The notes beneath the pieces were generated by a model. It ran no database searches and was not told where the DNA came from. It saw only the letters and a list, made by a program, of their open reading frames with translations. The position numbers and the translations under genes are program-made. A stretch of 64,000 bases of DNA from Cupriavidus necator A5-1. GTDB taxonomy: Bacteria > Pseudomonadota > Gammaproteobacteria > Burkholderiales > Burkholderiaceae. Position 1 is the stretch's first letter. Each line of letters starts with the position of its first letter. The stretch covers positions 4,216,001-4,280,000 of the forward strand of contig NZ_JQLI01000001.1 in the NCBI RefSeq assembly GCF_000744095.1, read 5' to 3'. Of this stretch, positions 37,849-46,146 are shown piece by piece.

Positions 37849-39531
37849 ATGCCAGATTCCAACGCACCCCACGCGTCCGTGCCATCGGCACCGCCCCCAA
37901 CGCCATCGCGCCCCTGGCCCGCGCGCGTGCCGGTGCTGATCGCCGGCGGCGGCCCGGTCGGCCTGACGCTCGCCGCGCTGCTGGCGCGCCAGGGCATCGC
38001 ATCGCTGGTGGTGGAAGCCGACGAAGGCTACTGTGCCGGCAGCCGCGCCATCTGCATGTCGCGCCGTTCGCTGGAAATCCTCGGCTGGGTCGGCGCGGAC
38101 CAGCGCACCGTCGATACCGGCCTGCCCTGGGTAGGCGGGCGCAGCTACTACCGCGATGCCGAGGTGCTGCACTTCCGCATGCCAAGCGAACCGGGCGAGC
38201 GCTTCACGCCGATGGTCAATATCCAGCAGTACTACCTGGAAGCCTTCGCCCATGAGGCCGCGCTGAACAGCGCCGAACCGGCCGACGTGCGTTTTGGCGC
38301 TCGGGTGCAGGCGGTGCGCCAGCACGCCGATGGCGTGGTGGCCGAAGTCGAGACCGGCAACGGCGTGGTGCAGGTCGACGCGCAATGGCTTGTCGCCTGC
38401 GACGGCGGCCGCAGCACCGTGCGCGAGCAACTCGGCCTGCGCATGGAAGGCACCCAGTACGAAGGCCGCTACGTCATCGTCGATATCGTGCAGAAGACAA
38501 AGCGCGAGGTGGAGCGGCTGGCCTGGTTCGATCCGCCCTCCAACCCCGGCTCGACCATCCTGATGCACCGCCAACCTGACGACGTCTGGCGCATCGACTA
38601 CCAGATCCGCGACGACGAAGACCCGGACGAAGCGGTCAAACCCGAGAACGTGCTGCCGCGGGTGCAGAGCCACCTCGACATGATCGGCGAGACCGAGCCG
38701 TGGCACCCGCTGTGGATCTCGATCTACAACGCCAAGTGCCTGACGCTGCAGGACTACCGCCACGGCCGCGTACTGTTCGCCGGCGACGCCGCGCACCTGG
38801 TGCCGATCTTCGGCGTGCGCGGGCTCAATTCGGGGCTGGACGACGCCGGCAACCTGGCCTGGAAGCTGGCGTGGGTGCTGCGCGGCGAGGCGCCGGACAG
38901 CCTGCTCGATTCCTATTCCGCCGAACGCGTGCATGCCACCCGGCAGAACATCGCCTACGGTGCCAAGAGCACGGAATTCATGGCCCCGCCCGACTTTGCC
39001 TTCCGGCTGATGCGAGAGGCCACGCTGCGGCTGGCGCCGCAGGAGAGCGCGGTGCGTTCGCTGATCAACCCGCGGCAGTCGGCGCCGATCGCCTATGACG
39101 GTTCGCCGCTGAACGGGCCGTCCGACTTCGGTGACGACTGTCCCGCTGCGGCGCCCGGCATGCCCGCGCCGGAGGCGCGCGTCGCCGGCGCAAACGGCAT
39201 CGGCCACCTGACGCAATGCTTCGGCCAGGCGTTCACGCTGCTGTATTTCGGCGAGGGGCCGACGCTGCCCGAACCGCTGGCCGCGCTGGTGCAGGCGCAT
39301 CCCGATACGCTGCAAGCGCGTGTGATTGTCGCAAGCACCAGCGTGCCGGGCGATGCTGCGCTAACCGACATCTCGGGCCAGGCCTGCACCCGCTACGGCG
39401 CGCAGCCCGGCACGCTCTACGCGATCCGCCCCGACGGTTATGTACTGGCGCGCTGGCGCGAACCCGCATGGGACGCCGTGTGCGCCACCCTCGCCCCCCT
39501 GATGCAAACCGGAGCCCGCCATGCAAGCTGA
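37849..39531 (+). CDS. FAD-dependent aromatic hydroxylase (PheA/MhpA-type monooxygenase)
   Basis: The 560-residue protein has the FAD-binding GGGPVGLTLAALLARQGI (residues 33-50), the DG-type motif CDGGRSTVREQLG near residue 185, and the GD motif LFAGDAAHLVPIFGVRGLNSG near residue 310. A C-terminal thioredoxin-like domain typical of phenol-hydroxylase-type enzymes follows. It should hydroxylate an aromatic acid or phenol using NAD(P)H and O2. It heads an operon with an overlapping DUF2783 gene and a MarR regulator. A strong palindrome precedes it. Confidence 0.9.
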   Translation: MPDSNAPHASVPSAPPPTPSRPWPARVPVLIAGGGPVGLTLAALLARQGIASLVVEADEGYCAGSRAICMSRRSLEILGWVGADQRTVDTGLPWVGGRSYYRDAEVLHFRMPSEPGERFTPMVNIQQYYLEAFAHEAALNSAEPADVRFGARVQAVRQHADGVVAEVETGNGVVQVDAQWLVACDGGRSTVREQLGLRMEGTQYEGRYVIVDIVQKTKREVERLAWFDPPSNPGSTILMHRQPDDVWRIDYQIRDDEDPDEAVKPENVLPRVQSHLDMIGETEPWHPLWISIYNAKCLTLQDYRHGRVLFAGDAAHLVPIFGVRGLNSGLDDAGNLAWKLAWVLRGEAPDSLLDSYSAERVHATRQNIAYGAKSTEFMAPPDFAFRLMREATLRLAPQESAVRSLINPRQSAPIAYDGSPLNGPSDFGDDCPAAAPGMPAPEARVAGANGIGHLTQCFGQAFTLLYFGEGPTLPEPLAALVQAHPDTLQARVIVASTSVPGDAALTDISGQACTRYGAQPGTLYAIRPDGYVLARWREPAWDAVCATLAPLMQTGARHAS

Positions 39532-39700
39532 AGACCTCGATCTCGCCTACACCCGCCTGTGCGAAGCCATGGGCCGCACCGGCGAAGCGCGCGCCCCGCT
39601 GCTGCTGGCGATGGTGTGCCTGGGCCTGATGAGCCGGCAGGACACGCTGGCGCCGGTGCTCGCGCTGATCGACGAGGCCGAGGTGCGCAGCAGGGCGTAG
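39521..39700 (+). CDS. Small DUF2783 protein
   Basis: The 59-residue protein (start MQAEDLDLAYTRLCEAMGRT, then GEARAPLLLAM) matches the DUF2783 family, tiny helical proteins found next to FAD aromatic hydroxylases. Its ATG overlaps the last 11 bp of the hydroxylase gene in another frame, so translation is coupled. A role as a small partner or stabiliser of the hydroxylase is plausible but unproven. Confidence 0.82.
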   Translation: MQAEDLDLAYTRLCEAMGRTGEARAPLLLAMVCLGLMSRQDTLAPVLALIDEAEVRSRA

Positions 39701-39735
39701 GGCTCTACAATGCCGACGCCTGACACGACAACGCC

Positions 39736-40206
39736 ATGAAGCCACTGCCACGCCTCGACCAGTTCCTGACCTACCGCCTGCACCAGGTCAACAAGCTCAG
39801 CGACAAGGACAGCGCCGCCGCCTACCTGGCGCAATGTGGCCTGTTGCTGAGCGAAGGCCGCTGCCTGGCGGCGATCGGCGCGTTTGCGCCGCTCTCGGTC
39901 AACGAGCTGGCGCACCGCGCCAACCTCACCAAGGGGCAGGCCAGCCGCTCCGCGCAGGCGCTGGTGGAGCGCGGCCTGGTCAGCAAGGAGGCCAGCGAAG
40001 CCGATGGCCGCGGCGTGGTGTTGTCACTGACCGCGCAGGGCAAGCCGCTGTACCGGCAGGCGATCGCGATGATCGCCAAACGCAATGAAGAGATCTTCGG
40101 CTGGCTGACCGAAGCGGAACAGGCACTGCTGGGCAGCCTGCTCGACCGGCTGGTGGCGCACGCCGGCCGGCAGGAAGAGGAAGATACCGGGGACGGCGCC
40201 GCCTAG
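39736..40206 (+). CDS. MarR-family regulator
   Basis: The 156-residue protein has the MarR winged helix: LSVNELAHRANLTKGQASRSAQALVERGLVSKEASEADGRG (about residues 55-95), where DGRG is the beta-wing tip. Helices at both ends form the dimer interface. It is the third gene of the monooxygenase operon and probably represses it through the palindrome at 37782-37814, with an aromatic ligand releasing it. Its last 4 bp overlap the convergent yccF gene. Confidence 0.9.
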   Translation: MKPLPRLDQFLTYRLHQVNKLSDKDSAAAYLAQCGLLLSEGRCLAAIGAFAPLSVNELAHRANLTKGQASRSAQALVERGLVSKEASEADGRGVVLSLTAQGKPLYRQAIAMIAKRNEEIFGWLTEAEQALLGSLLDRLVAHAGRQEEEDTGDGAA

Positions 40207-40658
40207 CGGCGCAGGTTGTCCACCTGGGTGCGCGCGCCATCGCGGCGCGCGGCTTCGGCCACCTCGTTGCTGACCACGGTCTGGCCGATCGGCGCCAGCG
40301 CGATGCCGGCGAGCTTCAGGTGCTGGATCGCGAACGGGATGCCGATGATGGTGACGAAGTTGGCGATCGCCGACATCACGTGCCCGATCGCCAGCCACAC
40401 GCCAGCAAACACGAACCACAGCACATTGCCCACCAGCCCCATCGCGCCGGTGCCGAGATCGTCCCGGCCGGTCAGCTCGCGCCGGCTGATGGCCTGCTTG
40501 CCGAACGGGAAGAAGGTGAAGGTGCCGATCACGAAGCAGGCCTTGCCCCAGGGAATCCCGATGATCGAGAGAAAGCAGAGCAGCCCGGCCAGCCACCAGG
40601 CCAGGCCCATCACCACGCCGCCAAGGATGAACCAGAGGAAGTTGCCGATTGCGCGCAT
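40203..40658 (-). CDS. YccF domain-containing inner-membrane protein
   Basis: The 151-residue protein has four predicted helices in two YccF repeats. The first is FLWFILGGVVMGLAWWLAGL with IGIPWGKACFVIGTF; the second is NVLWFVFAGVWLAIGHVMSA with IGIPFAIQHLKLAGIAL. The family (DUF307) has no known biochemical role. The gene opens on a 488-bp intergenic region that carries two copies of the dispersed 19-bp motif. Confidence 0.9.
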   Translation of the reverse strand: MRAIGNFLWFILGGVVMGLAWWLAGLLCFLSIIGIPWGKACFVIGTFTFFPFGKQAISRRELTGRDDLGTGAMGLVGNVLWFVFAGVWLAIGHVMSAIANFVTIIGIPFAIQHLKLAGIALAPIGQTVVSNEVAEAARRDGARTQVDNLRR

Positions 40659-40745
40659 GCCAGTCTTTCGGGAGTGAGGAAGGGAACACGCATGATACGC
40701 AATGGTGGTGCGGGGGCGGCTCCGCACGGCGGTTGCGGAGCGAAA

Positions 40746-40764
40746 GCGTACCCGTTTCTGCGTG
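40746..40764 (+). repeat. Dispersed 19-bp motif, copy 1
   Basis: GCGTACCCGTTTCTGCGTG, an exact consensus copy, preceded by CGAAA. It lies 88 bp upstream of the yccF start, in the divergent intergenic region. Confidence 0.9.
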
Positions 40765-40902
40765 CCTTGCCGCGACCTGCTGGACGGCGCCGAAAGTACC
40801 AAATGCGCCGTCAGGGATCCGCCCCATTCGCCTAGTCGGCCTCGGTAATCACGTCGCAAACCCGATCCCCAGCGCCGCCGAAAACCAGTTCGCGAAGGCA
40901 AA

Positions 40903-40921
40903 GCGTACCCGTTTCTGCGTG
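40903..40921 (+). repeat. Dispersed 19-bp motif, copy 2
   Basis: Exact consensus copy in the same orientation as copy 1 and 157 bp from it, preceded by GGCAAA. Both occupy the same intergenic region, 226 bp before the dehydrogenase ATG. Confidence 0.9.
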
Positions 40922-41146
40922 AGACGTAACGGCATGCGGCATCGCATAGCGCAAGTAGCAAGCGATGCAGCCGAGGCTTTTGCCGAAGCTGTCGACCTAC
41001 CGCATCGGCCGCTGACGCCTCCGGCAAGCCCGGCTCGGCGGCGCTAGAATGTGACGCCCGCCAGCCATCGTCATGCGGACCGCCGCGCCGGCGCCACGCC
41101 GTCACCCTACGCAGACTCCACCGCCACACACACCGCTGTTCCCGCC

Positions 41147-42082
41147 ATGAAGCCCACGCTGCTGATCCTGACCCAGGTCGCTCCCCACCACCTTGATGCC
41201 ATCGCCGAACGCTTTGAGATCCACTACGCCCCCGACGCCGAAGGCCGCGCCGCGCAGATCGCCACGCAAGGCGGGCGCGTCCGCGCGGTGCTGACCATCG
41301 GCTCGACCGGCCTCACCGCCGCGGAGATCGACGCCATGCCGGAACTGGAACTGGTCTGCGCGCTCGGCGCGGGCTTCGAGAACATCGCCGTGGCCCATGC
41401 CCGCGCGCGCGGCATCGCGGTGGCCAACGGCGCCGGCACCAACGACAGCTGCGTGGCCGACCACGCCTTCGCGCTGCTGCTGGCCACGGTACGCGCCGTA
41501 CCGCAACTGGACGCGGCCACCCGCGCCGGCACCTGGCGCACCGCGCTGCCGCTAAGGCCAAACGTGTCAGGCAAGCGGCTGGGCATCGTGGGTTTGGGCA
41601 CCATCGGCCGGCGCATCGCGCGGCGTGGCGAAGGCTTCGACCTGGAGATCGGCTACCACAACCGCAAGCCACGCGAGGACGTGGACTACCGCTATTTCGA
41701 CAGCGTGGGCGCGCTGGTCACGTGGGCGGACTACCTGGTGATCGCCACGCCGGGCGGGGCCGATACCCGCCACCTGGTCGATGCGGGTGTGCTGGCGGCG
41801 TTGGGGCCGGCGGGCTTCCTGGTCAATATCGCGCGCGGCAGCGTGGTGGATACGGAGGCGCTGGCGCACGCGCTGCGCGCCGGCAAGCTGGGTGGTGCGG
41901 GGCTGGACGTTTACGAGAGTGAGCCGGCGCCGCCGGCGGTGTTGTTCGGCTGCCCTAACGTCGTGCTGACGCCGCATGTAGCCGGCTGGTCGCCGGAGGC
42001 CATTACGGCGTCGGTGATGCAGTTCCTGGAGAACGCGCGGCGGCATTTTGCTGGTGAGGTGCTGCTGACGCCGGTGGGATGA
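41147..42082 (+). CDS. D-isomer-specific 2-hydroxyacid dehydrogenase
   Basis: The 311-residue protein has the NAD(P)-binding GLGTIGRRIA (about residues 149-158) and the catalytic triad of the family: Arg in NIARGSVVD, Glu in YESEPAPP, and His in LTPHVAGWS (near residue 280). The segment GAGFENIAVAHARARGIAVA near residue 75 is typical of glyoxylate/hydroxypyruvate reductases. It reduces a 2-keto acid or oxidises the D-hydroxy acid. The ATG at 41147 gives the family N-terminus; an upstream extension is unsupported. Confidence 0.92.
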   Translation: MKPTLLILTQVAPHHLDAIAERFEIHYAPDAEGRAAQIATQGGRVRAVLTIGSTGLTAAEIDAMPELELVCALGAGFENIAVAHARARGIAVANGAGTNDSCVADHAFALLLATVRAVPQLDAATRAGTWRTALPLRPNVSGKRLGIVGLGTIGRRIARRGEGFDLEIGYHNRKPREDVDYRYFDSVGALVTWADYLVIATPGGADTRHLVDAGVLAALGPAGFLVNIARGSVVDTEALAHALRAGKLGGAGLDVYESEPAPPAVLFGCPNVVLTPHVAGWSPEAITASVMQFLENARRHFAGEVLLTPVG

Positions 42083-42153
42083 GGGGATTGGGCCGGGGGC
42101 GTTCTTGGCAGGCGTGGGTTGTATCGTTGTTCTTGAAGGTTGGCCTGCGGAAT

Positions 42154-42536
42154 TTGCATCTGGTAGGTGCTCGACGGCTGCTGGTCGCTGCTGGTGACAT
42201 GTTGCCGTTGTTGAACCGCTCTGTTCCGCCCTCCCAAAAAAGCGCGTCGCCTGCGGCTGGCCTTTATCAAGGGGGCGGCGTGGGTGGTTCGGGCGGTGGT
42301 GATTTCCGTTTTAGCGTGGTCGCGGTTCGAGCCTGCTACGCCAGGTGAGTGAGTGACAGTGCCTTGCGAAGGGCCACTTTTGAACGATCCCCATGCAGGG
42401 CGTGGGCCCCTGCTAACAAGGGCATCGCGTCAACGCCTTCGGCTGCGCTGCGCGCAGGCGCATCAGATTCCCGCCCTCGTAGGCCGGTACAGTTCACCGA
42501 CGCAGGTGACAAAACAGTTCAAGCACATAGGTAACA
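42154..42536 (+). repeat. Left arm of the long inverted repeat
   Basis: This arm is complementary, with scattered substitutions and small indels, to 42569-42992. Matching blocks include GCTGGTGACATGTTG, a run from GCGTCGCCTGCGGCTGGCC to GGTGGTTCGGG, CGCGGTTCGAGCCTGCTACG, GAACGATCCCCATGCAGGG, and the inner end GTTCAAGCACATAGGTAACA (42517-42536). No coding frame is conserved between the arms. Confidence 0.85.
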
Positions 42537-42568
42537 GGTTTCTACCTTGGCTATCCGGGCCTCACGGT

Positions 42569-42992
42569 GTTACCCATGTGCTTGAACCCGTTTGTCACCC
42601 ATGAGGTTGCCACAAGCGGGCGCATCCCAACCATTAGGACCCGGAGCGCCGCGCGCAGCGCAGCCGAAGGCGTTGATGCGATACGGTGATTAGAAGGCGG
42701 CCTGCACCCTGCATGGGGATCGTTCAAAAGCGGGTCCACGCCAGGCACCGCCCCACACTCACCTGGCGTAGCAGGCTCGAACCGCGACCAGGCCAAAAAC
42801 GGAAATCACCGTCACCCGAACCACCCACGCCGCCTCCTTGATAAAGGCCAGCCGCAGGCGACGCGTTTTTTGGTTACTTTTTGTCGCTCGCGGACGAAAA
42901 GTGACCCGCCCAGCAGGGCGGAACCAAGCGGTTCAAACAACGACAACATGTCACCAGCAGCAAAGCCCGCCGAGCATCGACCAGATGCCAAC
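42569..42992 (-). repeat. Right arm of the long inverted repeat
   Basis: Inverted counterpart of 42154-42536. The inner end TGTTACCCATGTGCTTGAAC (42569-42588) mirrors the left inner end across a 32-bp centre. This arm carries about 45 bp absent from the left arm, including a hairpin at 42872-42906. Confidence 0.85.
42872..42906. terminator. Hairpin inside the right arm, possible terminator
   Basis: GGTTACTTTTTGTC and GACGAAAAGTGACC can pair around a short GC-rich loop. The T-run inside the stem resembles terminator-like hairpins common in Burkholderiales intergenic DNA. It could end transcription from the histidine kinase gene on the minus strand. Confidence 0.45.
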
Positions 42993-43064
42993 CCCAGGGC
43001 AGGACGTAGAGCAGCTACCAGTACAAACCGTAGGGCCAGACGCACACCAACAACGAACCACCCC

Positions 43065-44393
43065 TCACCCCCCTTCAAACAAAACCCTGACCCTCAACCC
43101 CGGCCCCGCATCCTCCAGCGCCAGCCACGCCCCGTGCGATTGCACGATCTCAGCCACGATAGCCAGCCCCAGCCCGCTGCCGCCGGTCGGCGCATCCGCC
43201 AGCCGATAGAAACGATCAAACACACGCCCCCGTTCCTCGGCAGGAATACCCGGTCCATTATCGCTGACCACCAGTTCAACTGAGCGCCCATCGGCACTAC
43301 GCCCCACCTGCACATCGATACGGCTGCCGGAAGGGATATAAGCCAACGCGTTATCGAGCAAGTTGGTCAGCAGGATCCGCAACGCATCCGCATCGCCCCG
43401 CACGATCGCCGGCGATAGATCCTCGCCACCATTAATCCCAAGGTCGATATTGCGATCCAGCGCGGCCTGCGTCATCTCCCCGACCACGTCGGCGGCAAGC
43501 TCGCGCAGGTCCACCGGAGCGCGCGGCGTGGTGGCCGCGCCGGGTTCCTGCCGCGCCAGCGTCAGCAACTGCGTCACCAGGTGGGTCAGCCGTTCCAGCC
43601 CCTGGCGCAGCTTGCCGATGGCCTCGTCGCGCGCCGGGCCGCTGTCGGCGCGCTCGACCAGTTGCGCCTGCAGTTGCAGCGCGGCCAGCGGCGTGCGCAG
43701 CGCGTGCGCGGCGTCGGCGACAAAGGCGCGCTGCGTGTCGATGGCGTGCGACAGGCGCTCGAGCAGCTGGTTCAGCGCGGCGCTCAGCGGAGCGATCTCG
43801 TCCGGCATCTGGCGCACCGTCAGCGGCGCCAGCGTGGTGGCGTCGCGCGAGCGCACCTCGTCTGCGATTTCGCGCAGCGGGCGCAGGCCGCGCCCCACCG
43901 CCATCCACACCAGCCAGCCCAGCAGTGGCAGCAGCAGGAAGAGCGGCGCCACGGTGCGCAGCGCCATGCGCGCGGCCAGTGTGCGGCGCGCGCTCATCGG
44001 CTGCGCAATCTGCACCACGGCAGGCCCGAGCTGCACGCTGTAGAGGCGCCATTCGCCCTGCTCGGTGGTGACGTTGGTAAAGCCCAGCTCGGCGCGCGGC
44101 GGCAGGGCCGCGTGCGAATGCGACAGGTACAGGCTGCGGCCCGAACCGTCCCAGATATGGATGACGACGTCCTCGTCGGCATGTGCGAGGTCGCCGGGCG
44201 CGCCGAGGAATGGCGGCGCCACCGGGTTGGCGAACTGGCTGGGCAGCGCCGCGGCCATCTGCTTCATCTGGTAGTCGAACAGCGCGTTGGCTTCCTGCCG
44301 TGCCTGCCCATAGATCAATGCGGTTGCGATGGCGATGCCCGCGAGCAGCCCGGCGGCCAGCCACCACAGCAGGGTTCGCTGGATGGAGCGCAT
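43065..44393 (-). CDS. Sensor histidine kinase of the Entner-Doudoroff cluster (GtrS/QseC-like)
   Basis: The 442-residue protein has a membrane helix near residues 8-28, a periplasmic sensor of about 120 residues, and a second helix near 147-167. A HAMP domain (168-220), dimerisation helix with His230 (AAHALRTPLAAL) and ATPase domain (NLLDNALAY, DNGPGIP, GGSGLGLAIV) follow. It phosphorylates the adjacent response regulator. The residue after His is Ala instead of the more common Glu/Asp. Its ATG overlaps the regulator stop as TGATG. Location after glk suggests sensing of a sugar or sugar acid. Confidence 0.9.
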   Translation of the reverse strand: MRSIQRTLLWWLAAGLLAGIAIATALIYGQARQEANALFDYQMKQMAAALPSQFANPVAPPFLGAPGDLAHADEDVVIHIWDGSGRSLYLSHSHAALPPRAELGFTNVTTEQGEWRLYSVQLGPAVVQIAQPMSARRTLAARMALRTVAPLFLLLPLLGWLVWMAVGRGLRPLREIADEVRSRDATTLAPLTVRQMPDEIAPLSAALNQLLERLSHAIDTQRAFVADAAHALRTPLAALQLQAQLVERADSGPARDEAIGKLRQGLERLTHLVTQLLTLARQEPGAATTPRAPVDLRELAADVVGEMTQAALDRNIDLGINGGEDLSPAIVRGDADALRILLTNLLDNALAYIPSGSRIDVQVGRSADGRSVELVVSDNGPGIPAEERGRVFDRFYRLADAPTGGSGLGLAIVAEIVQSHGAWLALEDAGPGLRVRVLFEGG

Positions 44394-45115
44394 CAGCGGC
44401 TGTCTCCTTCGCCGGCCGGCTTGTCCGCCGCTGCATCGCCGTCAAGGCGCGGCACCACATAGCCCACGCCGCGGATATTGCGGATCAGTGCGGCACCGAA
44501 CTTCTTGCGCAGCGCATGGATATAGACCTCGACGGTATTGCTGCCCACTTCATCGTCCCAGCCATACAAACGCTCCTGCAGCTGCGGCACCGACCACACC
44601 TTGCCGGGCCGGGCCATCAGCGCGGACAGCAGCGCAAACTCGCGCGCCGACAGCCGCACCGGCTCGCCGCGGTGGGTGGCTTCGCGCGTGGCGGGGTTGA
44701 GCACGACATCGCCGTAGGCGATCAGCGGCTCGGCCCGGCCGGCTGCGCGGCGCGCCAGCGCGTGCATGCGCGCGGCCAGTTCCTGCAGGTCGAAGGGCTT
44801 GACCAGGTAGTCGTCGGCGCCGGCGTTCAGGCCGGCCACGCGGTCGGCCACCGCATCGCGCGCGGTCAGGATCAGCACCGGCGTGGGCACGCCGCGTGCA
44901 CGCAGCGTGCGCAGCACGTCGAGGCCGGAGCGGCGCGGCAGGCCGAGGTCGAGCAGCACCAGGTCGTAGCAGCCTTCGCCGTCGTGAGCGGTGGTCGCCG
45001 CGGCCAGTCCCGCGTCGCCGTCGCGCACCCAGTCGACGGTAAAGCCTTCCTGGCGCAGCGCCACCCTGACGCTGTCGCCGATCATGGCGTCGTCTTCCAC
45101 CAGCAATACGCGCAT
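44393..45115 (-). CDS. OmpR-family response regulator of the Entner-Doudoroff cluster (GltR-like)
   Basis: The 240-residue protein has a receiver domain with the acidic pair EDD (residues 7-9), phosphoacceptor Asp56 (LLDLGLP) and Lys106 (LVKPFD). A winged-helix OmpR domain (about 130-225) follows, with SNTVEVYIHALRKKFG and IRGVGYV. It follows the glk stop by 2 bp and overlaps the kinase start, so glk, regulator and kinase form one operon with zwf and pgl. In pseudomonads the equivalent GltR/GtrS pair controls glucose uptake and catabolism. Same role is inferred from location. Confidence 0.92.
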   Translation of the reverse strand: MRVLLVEDDAMIGDSVRVALRQEGFTVDWVRDGDAGLAAATTAHDGEGCYDLVLLDLGLPRRSGLDVLRTLRARGVPTPVLILTARDAVADRVAGLNAGADDYLVKPFDLQELAARMHALARRAAGRAEPLIAYGDVVLNPATREATHRGEPVRLSAREFALLSALMARPGKVWSVPQLQERLYGWDDEVGSNTVEVYIHALRKKFGAALIRNIRGVGYVVPRLDGDAAADKPAGEGDSR

Positions 45116-45117
45116 GG

Positions 45118-46131
45118 CTAGCTTGTCCCGGCGCTGAGCCGCTCGTCCAGCGCGCGCGAAAGGCCGGCCAGCGCAGGATGGCGCGCGGTGATGACGTGGA
45201 CCGGCACGGCTTCCAGCCACCCGCGCATGCGCCCCTTGGCGACAAAGCGCTCGGCAAACGAGGAGGCCTGCAGCGCCGGCACGAAGCGCGGCAGGATGCC
45301 GCCGCCGAGGTAGACGCCGCCGCGCGCGCCCAGCACCAGCGCAATATCGGCCGCGACCGAGCCGAGCAGCCCGAAGAACACGGCCATGGTGCGCTGGCAC
45401 AGCGGGTCATTGCGCTCGAAAGCGCCGGCGGTGACCTGGTCCGGCTGCAGCGGTGCAAGCAAAAGCGTACCCGTTTCTGCGGCCAGTGCGGCATGGATAT
45501 GCGACAGTCCGCTGCCCGATAAAAGCCGCTCCGCCGAGACGCGGCCCACGCTGCGGTGGACCGCGCGCCAGGCCACCCATTCGTCGTCGGTGTCCGGCAT
45601 CAGTTCGATGTGGCCACCCTCGCCAGCCAGCGCCACCGCCTGCCCGCCCGGCGCGGGCACGAGTCCCGACACGCCCAGCCCGGTGCCCGGCCCCAGCAAC
45701 GCCAGCGGCGTGGTGGGCGCCGCCGTGCCGGCGCGCACCTGCGCCAGCCCGTCGGCGGGAAGATGCGGCAGGGCCAGCGCCAGCGCGGTGAAGTCGTTGA
45801 TCGCCACCAGCGTCTGCAGCCCCAGCGCGCGCCGCATGCCGTCGATCGAGAAGGCCCAGTTGTGGTTGGTCAGCCGGACCTGGTCGCCGGTCACCGGATT
45901 GGCCAGGCCGATCGCCGCGTGCTGCGGCACCGGCTGGCCGGTCGCGGCGAGCCCGTCGAGATACTGGCGCAGTGCCGCTTGCAGCGAAGTGAAGTCGGCC
46001 ACCTTCAGCGCGGTGACGGGGCCGATCTGCATCGACGCCGTTTCCAGCGCGAAGCGCACGTTGGTACCGCCAATATCGCCAAGCAGGCGCGGGAAGGTAG
46101 CGGAAGACGGGGTGGAAGCAGTAGCGGCCAT
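45118..46131 (-). CDS. glk: Glucokinase
   Basis: The 337-residue protein has the ROK-distant bacterial Glk fold: LLGDIGGTNVRFAL (phosphate 1, residues 17-30), LTNHNWAFS, the catalytic Asp in AINDFTALALALP (Asp112), GPGTGLGVS (adenosine region), and EGGHIELMPD. It phosphorylates glucose with ATP. Residues 218-223 (AETGTL), in a normally variable loop, are encoded by a copy of the 19-bp dispersed motif. GAGGTGA precedes the ATG at 46131; a GTG three codons upstream is less likely. It is third in the zwf-pgl-glk operon. Confidence 0.95.
   Translation of the reverse strand: MAATASTPSSATFPRLLGDIGGTNVRFALETASMQIGPVTALKVADFTSLQAALRQYLDGLAATGQPVPQHAAIGLANPVTGDQVRLTNHNWAFSIDGMRRALGLQTLVAINDFTALALALPHLPADGLAQVRAGTAAPTTPLALLGPGTGLGVSGLVPAPGGQAVALAGEGGHIELMPDTDDEWVAWRAVHRSVGRVSAERLLSGSGLSHIHAALAAETGTLLLAPLQPDQVTAGAFERNDPLCQRTMAVFFGLLGSVAADIALVLGARGGVYLGGGILPRFVPALQASSFAERFVAKGRMRGWLEAVPVHVITARHPALAGLSRALDERLSAGTS
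45465..45483 (+). repeat. Dispersed 19-bp motif, copy 3, inside glk
   Basis: GCGTACCCGTTTCTGCGGC keeps 17 of 19 bases. The last two are changed. It is the only copy inside a gene, and is read in frame on the minus strand as Ala-Glu-Thr-Gly-Thr-Leu. Confidence 0.85.
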
Positions 46132-46146
46132 TGGCGTCACCTCGGA

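Larger units (their letters stand above)
40659..41146. other. Divergent intergenic region with two 19-bp motif copies
   Basis: About 490 bp between yccF and a 2-hydroxyacid dehydrogenase gene. It contains two same-orientation copies of the dispersed motif, 157 bp apart, and no credible coding sequence. The segment at 40690-40745 is GC-rich with no clear hairpin. Confidence 0.65.
42083..43064. other. Large gene-free region holding a long imperfect inverted repeat
   Basis: Nearly 1 kb without a recognisable gene between the dehydrogenase and histidine kinase genes. Most of it is one imperfect palindrome of two arms of about 385-425 bp, listed separately. The remaining 70 bp on each side show nothing further. 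Confidence 0.8.
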
